Assembly (NCBI GenBank): GCA_903851035.1
Contig: CAINND010000019.1
Coordinates: 1 to 51,116 of the forward strand
Length of the DNA: 51,116 nt
From: an uncultured Acidobacteriota bacterium
GTDB lineage: Bacteria > Acidobacteriota > Terriglobia > Terriglobales > Acidobacteriaceae
Reading direction: 5' to 3'
Shown here: positions 17,179-24,541 of the stretch, in pieces
Numbering within the stretch: the first letter of the stretch is position 1
How the letters are laid out: the number at the start of each line of letters is the position of its first letter
The notes under the pieces: generated by a model
Told to the model about the DNA's origin: nothing
Databases searched by the model: none
What the model saw: the letters and a program-made list of their open reading frames with translations, nothing else
Made by a program: the position numbers and the translations under genes

Positions 17179-17565
17179 TTGCATTGATTCACTGTTCCAC
17201 CTGTGCGGAGGGCCGGGGATTCACCTCCCGGCCCTTATCTTGCTGCGTCAACAGATGGCTCTAATCCACTAGCCATCGCCCGACTTATCAGCGAACTTCT
17301 TTCTCCCTCCTGCAAACCACCCGGAAGGGCCATTACTTTAGTTTTCGCATTCTGCGCTTAATACACGCAATATTCATCTTCGCAGAGCAACTTTGTACAG
17401 AAGCATGGTGTTAGCTCACACGAAAGTGGAGAGTGCCGCCGCGGATGGCGTACCCCGCCCGCCGTGCCGCCTGCCCCTCTCCGGATATTTCATGTAGTCC
17501 CATGGAGCATTGCAAAATTCAGCCCGCGGCCTTGCCGGTTGCGGTTCTTAGGGGGAAGTGAGTCG
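17179..17565. other. Intergenic region of 387 nt after the receptor gene
   Basis: It holds the receptor terminator at 17209-17238, then an AT-richer patch around 17330-17395 that could carry the promoter of the downstream lipoprotein gene, and finally GGGGGAAG before ATG 17566. I see no convincing -35/-10 pair, small gene or structured RNA. Confidence 0.5.
17209..17238 (+). terminator. Intrinsic terminator after the TonB receptor gene
   Basis: AGGGCCGGG (17209-17217) pairs with CCCGGCCCT (17227-17235) around a 9-nt loop, 31 nt past the stop. The following tract is short (T, A, T-rich), so efficiency may be moderate. Confidence 0.65.
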
Positions 17566-19566
17566 ATGAAAACAAAGGCACTTCACATCCTGGCCGGCCT
17601 GTTTATCGCCAGCCTTCTTTTCGCCGTCGCCTGTGGCGGTGGCAGCAGTTCATCCTCAACACCAGCCAACCAGACCGGCACCGTCCACGTCTTAATCAGC
17701 GACGATCCCACCGAGGACTGGGCGACCATTGGGGTCAAAGTGATGAGCATCTCCCTGGTTCCCCAGGGTGGCGGCACGGCGGTTCCTGTGTACACCGCGC
17801 CCAGCACTCCGCCCATGATCAACCTCGTCCAGCTCGATCAGCTCAGTGAAATTCTCGGCAACACCACGATTCCCGTCGGCACATACAGCCAGGCGCAGCT
17901 CACCCTCAGCGCCAACAACAACGGAACCACCTGCGACGTGGAACTGGTGGTCTCGGGCGATCCGGCCGCAGGTTTCGATCTTCCCGCCGGCACCGTGGTG
18001 CCCTGCAGTCAGATTCAGATCGTCGGTGCCACCGGCAGCGCCGGCAGCATGACCGTCCCGCTCAATGTGAACCTGCCTACGCCGCTGACTGTGACCGCAA
18101 GCAGCTCCAACGCTCTTGATCTCGAGTTCGACCTCAACCATCCTGCTCTCATCGTGGAGCATGATCCGGCCGGTGCCACGGCCCCAACCTGGGCTGTCAA
18201 CTTCAGCGGCCCGGTACGTCATCACCCGCGTGCCGACCTGACGAAGGTTCTCCTGCGCCACACCTACGGGCAGGTGCAGTCCGTCTCTTCGGATAACACC
18301 TCGATCACCATTGACAAGGCCTTCCCTGTTTATCCCGTCACATCGCCGGAGACGGCCACCGTCAGCACCACGGCCCTCACCATCCTTGCCGATAGCACCA
18401 ACGGCACCATCGTTTACGACCTGGATGGCACCGGCAGCGTGAAGACCGTTACCAACTTCTCAACCCTCGCCAGCGCACTGCCCAACATGTATGTCCGCGT
18501 CGCCGCCCGTTACAGCACCAGCGGAACGCTCACGGCAACGCGCATCTATTACGGCAGCACCTTCAACGAGGTATGGAATAACCCCGAAGGCCACGTTCTG
18601 CACGTCAACACCACCACCAACGTCATGCACATCACCACCGAGGATGGAAAGGCGACGGCCCTGAAGATTGGGCCCAACACCAACTTCTACTTCGGCTCCA
18701 GCAACACGGCGCTGAATACCAGCGGCGGCGGGCAGACGTTCTTTGGCGGCACCACTCCGGGCGGGCTGCCCAACGTGGCGCGCGGCTTCAAGGTCAACGC
18801 CACCATCGATCCGGCTTCGACGGTAAATCCGCCCGTGGCCCTCACCGTGGAAATTGACATTGCCCGCTACGGCGGCACCATCACCAACCCCGGCAGCACG
18901 GGCTTCACCTACACCCGCACCTTCGCAAACAAAGATGGCCGCGGTGGTATCGACAATTACTCCGGCATGCTGGATTACATCAGCTCCAGCAGTGCCAACA
19001 CCGACCAGGAGGGCAACGCCGTCTCCGGCTTCTACTGGTGGGACTTCACCTATCCCACGCTGGCCGATACCGGCAGCAGCGCCGTCAGTGACTTCGTCAG
19101 CGCCACCAACGGATCGGTGAACTTCGGCGGAACCGTCGGCACGCTCAGGACGGTTGGTGTCAGCGAATCCACTTGGAACGATCCTGCTGTTGCCAATAGC
19201 TGGAGCGCCAATTGGGCCGTGCTGCTGCCTGTTCCGGCGCCCATTGGAGCCGTCACCACGGCTTTCAACTCCAGCAACAACACCTTCATCTACGAGGTGC
19301 CGAACACAGTGACCGTCACCGGGGCAAGGCCCGCTAATGCCGTCGGTCCGGCGCTGCCCGTCACCGTGGACCTGTCGAGCGACACGCTGATCTATGAGAT
19401 CAACCGTGCCAGCGGCGTCATCACCATCAGCACGCCCACGCTCAGCCAGGCCGGCAGCGCGCTCACGGTGGGCGTACCGGTCAAGGTCTATGGCATCCCG
19501 CAGTCGGATGGCAGCATCAAGTGCTACTCACTGCTCTTCTACACGGGAGCCGCTTCCACCAAGTAG
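17566..19566 (+). CDS. DUF4382 lipoprotein
   Basis: A 666-residue exported lipoprotein. The N-terminus (MKTKALHILAGLF...) is a lipoprotein signal with lipobox AVAC, lipidated at C23 and followed by a Gly/Ser linker. Residues about 37-185 form a DUF4382 domain (TGTVHVLISDDPTEDWATIGVKVMSISLV), an Ig-like beta domain common in acidobacterial and bacteroidete surface proteins. The remaining 480 residues are Thr/Ser/Asn-rich beta-strand sequence with several VTVDLSSDTLIYEI-like repeats, and no catalytic motif that I recognise. GGGGGAAG supports ATG 17566. It is likely a cell-surface protein of unknown function. A strong terminator follows. Confidence 0.82.
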   Translation: MKTKALHILAGLFIASLLFAVACGGGSSSSSTPANQTGTVHVLISDDPTEDWATIGVKVMSISLVPQGGGTAVPVYTAPSTPPMINLVQLDQLSEILGNTTIPVGTYSQAQLTLSANNNGTTCDVELVVSGDPAAGFDLPAGTVVPCSQIQIVGATGSAGSMTVPLNVNLPTPLTVTASSSNALDLEFDLNHPALIVEHDPAGATAPTWAVNFSGPVRHHPRADLTKVLLRHTYGQVQSVSSDNTSITIDKAFPVYPVTSPETATVSTTALTILADSTNGTIVYDLDGTGSVKTVTNFSTLASALPNMYVRVAARYSTSGTLTATRIYYGSTFNEVWNNPEGHVLHVNTTTNVMHITTEDGKATALKIGPNTNFYFGSSNTALNTSGGGQTFFGGTTPGGLPNVARGFKVNATIDPASTVNPPVALTVEIDIARYGGTITNPGSTGFTYTRTFANKDGRGGIDNYSGMLDYISSSSANTDQEGNAVSGFYWWDFTYPTLADTGSSAVSDFVSATNGSVNFGGTVGTLRTVGVSESTWNDPAVANSWSANWAVLLPVPAPIGAVTTAFNSSNNTFIYEVPNTVTVTGARPANAVGPALPVTVDLSSDTLIYEINRASGVITISTPTLSQAGSALTVGVPVKVYGIPQSDGSIKCYSLLFYTGAASTK

Positions 19567-19597
19567 GGAACTCCTGAACGAAGTATGCGTCACTTGG

Positions 19598-19624
19598 CCG
19601 CCGCTCTCCGGAGCGGCGGTTTTT
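19598..19624 (+). terminator. Intrinsic terminator after the DUF4382 gene
   Basis: CCGCCGCTC (19598-19606) pairs perfectly with GAGCGGCGG (19611-19619) around a TCCG tetraloop and runs straight into TTTTT. This is a textbook rho-independent terminator. Confidence 0.92.
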
Positions 19625-19766
19625 CTTGCCGTCCAGTGGGCTTCCACCTTTGCCTGTCGCGCATCTAAACTTACATGGGACGGATCGTTGCACGCCGGAG
19701 TACAGCCGGGTGGATCATTCCACACTGGCCGTAAGCCGACCGTCACCGCGAGGAAGGTATCGACCG

Positions 19767-20699
19767 ATGAAGAAGCTGATTGTGCTCGTTCTGTTGCTGA
19801 TGACTGCCCTGGCCGCGCCGCTCGTTGCGCAAACGCCGCCGCGCGCGCTCATCGTCGTCGCCCATCCGGATGACGAATCCTGCTTTGCCGCCACGGTTTA
19901 CCAGATCACGCACAACCTGGGTGGCATCGTGGATCAGTTGGTCATCACCAATGGAGAAGGCGGCTATCGCTACTCCCTGCTGGCGGAAGACCTGTACGGC
20001 GTGGCCCTCACCGATGAAAAGACCGGACGCGCCGCCCTGCCGGAGATTCGCAAGCGCGAGCTGCTCGACGCCGGACGCATCCTCGGCATTGCCAACCACT
20101 ACTTCCTCGACCAGCGCGACGTGCGCTACACCCAGGACGTGGACGAGGTGCTGGATACGCACTGGCAGAAGGGCGTGGTTGAACCCGAGGTGCGCCGCCG
20201 CCTGGAAAACGGTAACTACGACTTCGTATTCACCCTCTTTCCTACCCCGGAGACTCACGGCGGACACAAGGCATCCACCTTTACCGCCCTCGATGCCGTC
20301 CAGAACATGGAAGGCCGCCGCCCCGTCGTCCTCGGCTGTCAGGACGCCAAGCGCGACGCCCCCAGGCAGCCCAGTTGGACCGGCTACCATAGCCCCCGCC
20401 ACCCGTTTTCTTCGCTTCCGGAGCTCTACCAGACCGACCGCGCCGTCAAGTTCGGCTTCAATGACGGGCTCAGCTACCAGATCATCGTCAACTGGATGGT
20501 GGCCGCGCATAAATCGCAGGGCGCCTTCCAAGCTGGAGTGAGCGGTTACGATTTGGAGCAGTTCGTCGTCCTGGAGGCCGGGGCAGAGCGCGCCAGGGAG
20601 CGCGCCAGGGGGCTTTTCGAGGCCCTGGCAGCCCGCGCCGCCCATCCCAAGGGGGTTGCCCCCACCCCGGCCCCCGCGGAGGCTCCAGCGCAACATTGA
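19767..20699 (+). CDS. Secreted PIG-L family deacetylase
   Basis: A zinc-dependent N-acetylglucosamine-type deacetylase of the LmbE/PIG-L family, 310 residues. A signal peptide (MKKLIVLVLLLMTALAAPLVA) is followed by VVAHPDDES, with H33, D35 and D36 as the catalytic and zinc-binding AHPDDE motif, and later by PETHGGHKAST, which supplies the third zinc ligand. The C-terminus is Ala/Pro-rich. Because it is exported it is unlikely to be the bacillithiol deacetylase BshB, which works in the cytosol; an extracellular glycan or glycolipid substrate is more likely. GAGGAAGG precedes ATG 19767. A bidirectional terminator separates it from the convergent M48 gene. Confidence 0.88.
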   Translation: MKKLIVLVLLLMTALAAPLVAQTPPRALIVVAHPDDESCFAATVYQITHNLGGIVDQLVITNGEGGYRYSLLAEDLYGVALTDEKTGRAALPEIRKRELLDAGRILGIANHYFLDQRDVRYTQDVDEVLDTHWQKGVVEPEVRRRLENGNYDFVFTLFPTPETHGGHKASTFTALDAVQNMEGRRPVVLGCQDAKRDAPRQPSWTGYHSPRHPFSSLPELYQTDRAVKFGFNDGLSYQIIVNWMVAAHKSQGAFQAGVSGYDLEQFVVLEAGAERARERARGLFEALAARAAHPKGVAPTPAPAEAPAQH

Positions 20700-20750
20700 T
20701 GTCAGGTTACTGACGCTTGCGGCAGTAAATTGTCGCCTCCAGAGCAATGC

Positions 20751-20776
20751 AAAAGGCCCGCCGAAGCGGGCCTTTT
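20751..20776. terminator. Bidirectional intrinsic terminator
   Basis: AAAAGGCCCGC (20751-20761) pairs perfectly with GCGGGCCTTTT (20766-20776) around a CGAA tetraloop. The stem starts with A4 and ends with T4, so it works for both the plus-strand deacetylase gene and the convergent minus-strand M48 gene. Confidence 0.92.
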
Positions 20777-20794
20777 GTTGGTTCTTACAAAGCG

Positions 20795-22567
20795 CTACTT
20801 GGCGGGCTGGCTCTCTGCCGGAACCACCGCCGTTGTGCTGACCGCGTTCGTCGGCGGAGCTGGTGCAGGCACCGGCTCCGGTGTGGCAACCGCCGGAGCA
20901 TTCGCCGGGGCCGCCGCCTCGTCACTGATGCGGGTCAGGTGCGGGAAGACCGGTGTTACCTCAAAGGGCATCTTCTCGCGTGCCGTCAGCAGTTGCACCG
21001 CCTTCGCCTTGTTGATCTCGATGCGGTTGCTCCAGGGATCGACGCGGATGCGTCCACCCAGGGGCAGGGCCGCCACCTGCGTCACCTTTTGCGGCTCCAG
21101 CTTGGGAGCCGAGGTGGTCAGGTCCTTCATGCGCAGTTCGCTGGCGTTCACCAGCGAGTTGCCCATGTCGCTGCGGATCAGGTGGCTCAGGGCGCCGCGG
21201 CGCGCGTCCACCTGGCGCAGAAAGAGTCCGACCGTATCCAGCTTGTCCTTGTAGGGTGAATTCTGCAGCAGCGCGATGGCCTTGGCGTCGGCTTCCTTTT
21301 CCTGCTCCGGCGTGCGCGTAAAGTGCATGCGGCGCAGCAGTTGCTGGTCGGTCACCAGCGAACGGTCTTTGTAGGCGAAAGTCGTGTCCGTGGGGTGGCT
21401 GCTCACGATGTGTCCCAGTTCGTGTGCCAGCACCGCCGCCAGGGAAGCTTCATCCGGCAGCACGTCCAGCAGGCCGCTGCTCACAAAGATGGTGTGGCCC
21501 ACGCTGAAACTCTCAATGGGAGAGGTCAGCAGCACGCGGCAGCGCACTTCGGGCTGGATGTCCAGGTTGTTGGTGATCTCCAGGTTGTTGATCACCGTGT
21601 TCAGCACCTTGTCGACTTCGCCGGTCTTGGCCAGCATGCCGCCAATTTCCAGGCGCTCGGCCACGTTGTCCTCGGCCTGGCGCTGCCAGGCGCGCTCGGC
21701 GGCCACGGGAGTCATATCCTGGGCCTTTTCGCTGTTGTCCTTTACCTGGCTCTGGTCATCCACCAGCACTTCGGTGAACTCGTTTTCGGCGTGGCCCTTG
21801 CCCACGTTGTAGCCCCAGATGCGGGTCTCGGCCTTGTAGCTGCCGCCCTTCTGCACGCCGGCAACGTCCTTGTCCTCGCTGTAGATGTAGGCGGGCAGCC
21901 AGATGCCGGGGCGCATGTTCAGCCGCCAGGTGTCAAAGTGCATGTACTCGCCCTTGGAGGCGTGGGTATAGGTTCCGTTGAAGCGCACAATGTTGAGGTC
22001 GCGGTCTTCCACCCAGATGCGGCCCATGAAGCGGCCTTCGCCGCTGCCCTTGCGGGGCATCACGTCAATCACAATGCAGCGCAGGTCACCCAGGAACTCG
22101 CGGCCCTGGTAGTCGAATGTGTAGTGCGCGCGATCCAGTCCGCGCAGGTCCATCAGCATCATCCAGGCAAAGCCCTGGCCGATGAACTCCGTCTTGTACT
22201 CCTTGGTCAGCCCGTGCATCATGCGCGAGAGCAGTCCCGGCGCGGGATGAAAGCTGGCGTCCTGCAGGGTACGGTTGAAGCTGACGCGGGTCAGGAAGTA
22301 CTGGTCGCCGTAAGGCACCGTGCCCAGTTCCTTGTCCGGATGCATGTACTGGAGGTAGGTCTCCACCAGCGGCGTGTAGGTGCGCAGCGCCTTGGTGTTT
22401 TCCGCCTCGCGCGCCAGCGTGCGGTCAATTACGCGCTCAAAGGCGGCATTCGGCGCAGCAGGCGGCGCCACCGGAGGCTTACCGGCAAATCCGGCGCCCG
22501 CCAGTGCCAGTGCACATCCCAACACTCCCAACACATTCAAAACTTTGGCTTTCATTCGTCTATCCAT
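20795..22567 (-). CDS. Exported M48-family metallopeptidase
   Basis: A 590-residue secreted zinc peptidase. A signal peptide (about 1-29) is followed by a large N-terminal domain (about 40-260). That domain resembles outer-membrane lipoprotein-sorting or DUF-type beta sheets (IVIDVMPRKGSGEGRFMGRIWVEDRDLNIVRF). The M48 catalytic domain has H382, E383 and H386 in HELGH and E425 in the QEKEAD third-ligand motif. The C-terminus (about 545-590) is Ala/Pro-rich and disordered. GAGGA lies 5 nt before ATG 22567. It is downstream of the TonB-like gene on the same strand, 21 nt away, so the two probably form an operon. An envelope quality-control role is inferred from family and context. Confidence 0.87.
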   Translation of the reverse strand: MDRRMKAKVLNVLGVLGCALALAGAGFAGKPPVAPPAAPNAAFERVIDRTLAREAENTKALRTYTPLVETYLQYMHPDKELGTVPYGDQYFLTRVSFNRTLQDASFHPAPGLLSRMMHGLTKEYKTEFIGQGFAWMMLMDLRGLDRAHYTFDYQGREFLGDLRCIVIDVMPRKGSGEGRFMGRIWVEDRDLNIVRFNGTYTHASKGEYMHFDTWRLNMRPGIWLPAYIYSEDKDVAGVQKGGSYKAETRIWGYNVGKGHAENEFTEVLVDDQSQVKDNSEKAQDMTPVAAERAWQRQAEDNVAERLEIGGMLAKTGEVDKVLNTVINNLEITNNLDIQPEVRCRVLLTSPIESFSVGHTIFVSSGLLDVLPDEASLAAVLAHELGHIVSSHPTDTTFAYKDRSLVTDQQLLRRMHFTRTPEQEKEADAKAIALLQNSPYKDKLDTVGLFLRQVDARRGALSHLIRSDMGNSLVNASELRMKDLTTSAPKLEPQKVTQVAALPLGGRIRVDPWSNRIEINKAKAVQLLTAREKMPFEVTPVFPHLTRISDEAAAPANAPAVATPEPVPAPAPPTNAVSTTAVVPAESQPAK

Positions 22568-22588
22568 GTCCGTCCTCGGCAGCTGTCG

Positions 22589-23656
22589 CTAGGAGAGCTG
22601 GAAAATCACATGCAATGTTGCGGTGGAATCCACCGGGTGGCCATCGCGCAGAGCGGGCGTAAACTTCAACCCCTGTACGGCGCGCTGGGCCGCCTCGTCC
22701 AACCCATAGCCCAGGCCGCGGATCACGCTCAGCACCCGCACCCTGCCATCGGCGGCAAACACAACGTTGAGCAGAACCTCTCCCTCGACCCGCTTCTCAC
22801 GCGCTTCTCGCGTGTACACCGGCTGGGGCTTACTCTGGATGGCGACCGGCTGGTTTGCCGGCACGCTCGAAGTTGATGCGCGCTGCGTGGGCGCGGCCGC
22901 CGGCGCCTGGTTAAAGCCGGCGCCCGTGCTCTGCACCCGGCCCTGACCGGCATTGCCGCCGCGTCCGCCGCCGCCCTGCACGGCCGTGCCGTTGCCAAAG
23001 CCCGCGCTGCTGACGGTGCCGCGTTGTCCGCGTGCTCCGCCCGTGCCGTTGCCGTAGCCCGGTCCACCGGGCAGATCAAACGATCCGGCGGCTGCGATAT
23101 TCGATTTTCCCTTGGCGTTGGGGTTCACCGGCACGCCATTCGGATCTCCGAAGCCGCCGGTCTGCACCTTGCTGGGGGCCGTGTTCGGCAGCGTGACGGC
23201 GGCCGAGCTGCCGCCAAAATTCGTGGAAGCCACCACCTTCGGCGTCACATGCGGGCCGGGCAGGGCATTCAATACTTTGCTGTCAAAGCGCGGAGCCGCC
23301 GTCTGCTCCACCTGCAACTCCGGAACGCTGATGCGCTGGATGCGTTGCGGGCGCTGCACGGCGATCATCGGCGTCTCGATCTTGGCTGGCACCGGCGGCA
23401 GCAGGTCCTTGATTGGCCGTGGCTGCGGGCGCACCGTCTTCACCACCTCCGGCGGTTTTGTAACCAGCTCCGGAGTGGGCGCCACCAGGTCGATGTGGCT
23501 GATCTGCGTGTTGATGAACTGCGGCGCGGTGATCGCCAGATACAGCATCACCAGCACCAGCGCCGACTGCACGCTGAAGCTGGCCGCGAGCGAGCCGATC
23601 CCTGCCGTCGGGCGCTGTTCGAGGCTGGCAAAACTGGGAATGCCGTATGTGCTCAT
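22589..23656 (-). CDS. TonB-family energy-transducer protein
   Basis: An inner-membrane protein of 355 residues with one transmembrane helix (about 24-45, SVQSALVLVMLYLAI). A long periplasmic Pro/Gly/Asn-rich linker (about 60-265) includes a glycine-rich stretch. The C-terminal TonB domain (about 275-355) has YTREAREKRVEGEVLLNVVF, VRVLSVIRGLGYGLDEAA and LKFTPALRDGHPVD. TonB proteins transmit ion-motive force to outer-membrane receptors, such as the one at 14683. The frame is open upstream to 23767, but ATG 23656 begins a normal MSTYGIPSF N-terminus. The M48 gene follows after 21 nt. Confidence 0.87.
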   Translation of the reverse strand: MSTYGIPSFASLEQRPTAGIGSLAASFSVQSALVLVMLYLAITAPQFINTQISHIDLVAPTPELVTKPPEVVKTVRPQPRPIKDLLPPVPAKIETPMIAVQRPQRIQRISVPELQVEQTAAPRFDSKVLNALPGPHVTPKVVASTNFGGSSAAVTLPNTAPSKVQTGGFGDPNGVPVNPNAKGKSNIAAAGSFDLPGGPGYGNGTGGARGQRGTVSSAGFGNGTAVQGGGGRGGNAGQGRVQSTGAGFNQAPAAAPTQRASTSSVPANQPVAIQSKPQPVYTREAREKRVEGEVLLNVVFAADGRVRVLSVIRGLGYGLDEAAQRAVQGLKFTPALRDGHPVDSTATLHVIFQLS

Positions 23657-24039
23657 ATCGTTCTCAATCTTTCCTTCGCTGCCCACCACTGCATCCCTGA
23701 CCTCGTTTTGCCCGGTCAGGCTTGGGAAAGAATGTTGGCGGCTCATTGCAGGTGTACCCCTGTGCACCCGAATGAAACCGGTGTGAACCGTTCAGTTGCC
23801 CAATTGTATGGTGAAGCCCATGAATAACCAAACCCAAGTCACCAAATTGACAACCCGTAGTCTGCGTATCCCGCGTTGCTATCCGGCGGGCCATTCCACA
23901 TCGCTGCATTCCGGCGCCAATCGCGCCGATAAAACATGCCGGAAGAGGCAACTCCCAACTCCCGGCACTGTGCGAATCTTGCTGTGTCCACGGTGCAGGG
24001 TCAAGTTACGCTCGGGCATCCACCACGGGAATTCGGTGG
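23657..24039. other. Intergenic region of 383 nt before the TonB-like gene
   Basis: No convincing gene is present. On the minus strand a TTGGTT (23826-23831) and TACAAT (23803-23808) are 17 nt apart and could drive the TonB-like gene with a leader of about 140 nt. A TTGACA at 23848-23853 on the plus strand faces no gene. The stretch next to yjbQ is featureless. Confidence 0.35.
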
Positions 24040-24453
24040 TTACTCGCCGATTACCTTGATCAGCACGCGCTTCTTTCTCCGTCCGTCAAACTCCGCGTAA
24101 AAAACCCGCTGCCACGTTCCCAGGTCGAGTCTTCCGCCGGTCACCGGAACAATCACCTGGTGATGCACCAGCATGGACTTCAAGTGCGCGTCGCCATTGT
24201 CCTCGCCGGTCTGGTGATGCCGGTAGCCGGGATCGCGCGGAGCCAGCTTTTCCAGCCACTTTTCAATGTCTTCAATCAATCCGTCTTCGTTGTCGTTTAC
24301 ATACACGCCGGCCGTAATGTGCATGGCGGAGACCAGTGCCAGCCCCTCCTGAATGCCGCTCGCGCGCACCGCCTTTTCAACCTGCGGTGTGATGTGGATG
24401 TATTCGTGTTCGCGTTGGGTGCAAAAGGTGAGGTATTCGGTGTGCGATTTCAT
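24040..24453 (-). CDS. YjbQ/UPF0047 family protein
   Basis: A small cytosolic protein of 137 residues of the YjbQ family, a trimeric beta-sandwich for which a thiamine-phosphate synthase side activity has been reported in some members. Recognisable segments are [34 protein letters not shown], the conserved [19 protein letters not shown] (His and Glu residues forming the metal or anion site), and the C-terminal [25 protein letters not shown] 24459 is two codons earlier in frame, but ATG 24453 is preferred. It has no Shine-Dalgarno, and a TACACT box ends 6 nt before the ATG. Physiological role uncertain. Confidence 0.9.
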   Translation of the reverse strand: MKSHTEYLTFCTQREHEYIHITPQVEKAVRASGIQEGLALVSAMHITAGVYVNDNEDGLIEDIEKWLEKLAPRDPGYRHHQTGEDNGDAHLKSMLVHHQVIVPVTGGRLDLGTWQRVFYAEFDGRRKKRVLIKVIGE

Positions 24454-24459
24454 GACCAA

Positions 24460-24465
24460 AGTGTA
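24460..24465 (-). promoter_or_regulatory. -10-like box TACACT for yjbQ, leaderless arrangement
   Basis: TACACT ends exactly 6 nt before ATG 24453 and no Shine-Dalgarno is present, so the transcript could start at the ATG. Confidence 0.4.
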
Positions 24466-24492
24466 TGACGAAAGTACACTGCGCCGGACAGC

Positions 24493-24521
24493 AAAAGGGC
24501 GCGGAGTTTCACTCCACGCCC
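24493..24521 (-). terminator. Intrinsic terminator after ftsK
   Basis: Read on the minus strand, GGGCGTGGAGT (24521-24511) pairs with ACTCCGCGCCC (24507-24497) through an 11-bp stem with one G-U pair and a 3-nt loop, then TTTT. It lies about 20 nt past the ftsK stop. Confidence 0.88.
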
Positions 24522-24541
24522 TCTGAAAAATTTACCGTAGA

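Noticed and set aside
23848-23853. Perfect TTGACA on the plus strand
   Set aside because: No -10 at a suitable distance and no plus-strand gene downstream, so probably chance.
23796-24059. Possible 87-residue plus-strand gene between the TonB-like gene and yjbQ
   Set aside because: Basic, Arg/Cys-scattered composition with no motif, no ribosome site, and it overlaps yjbQ.
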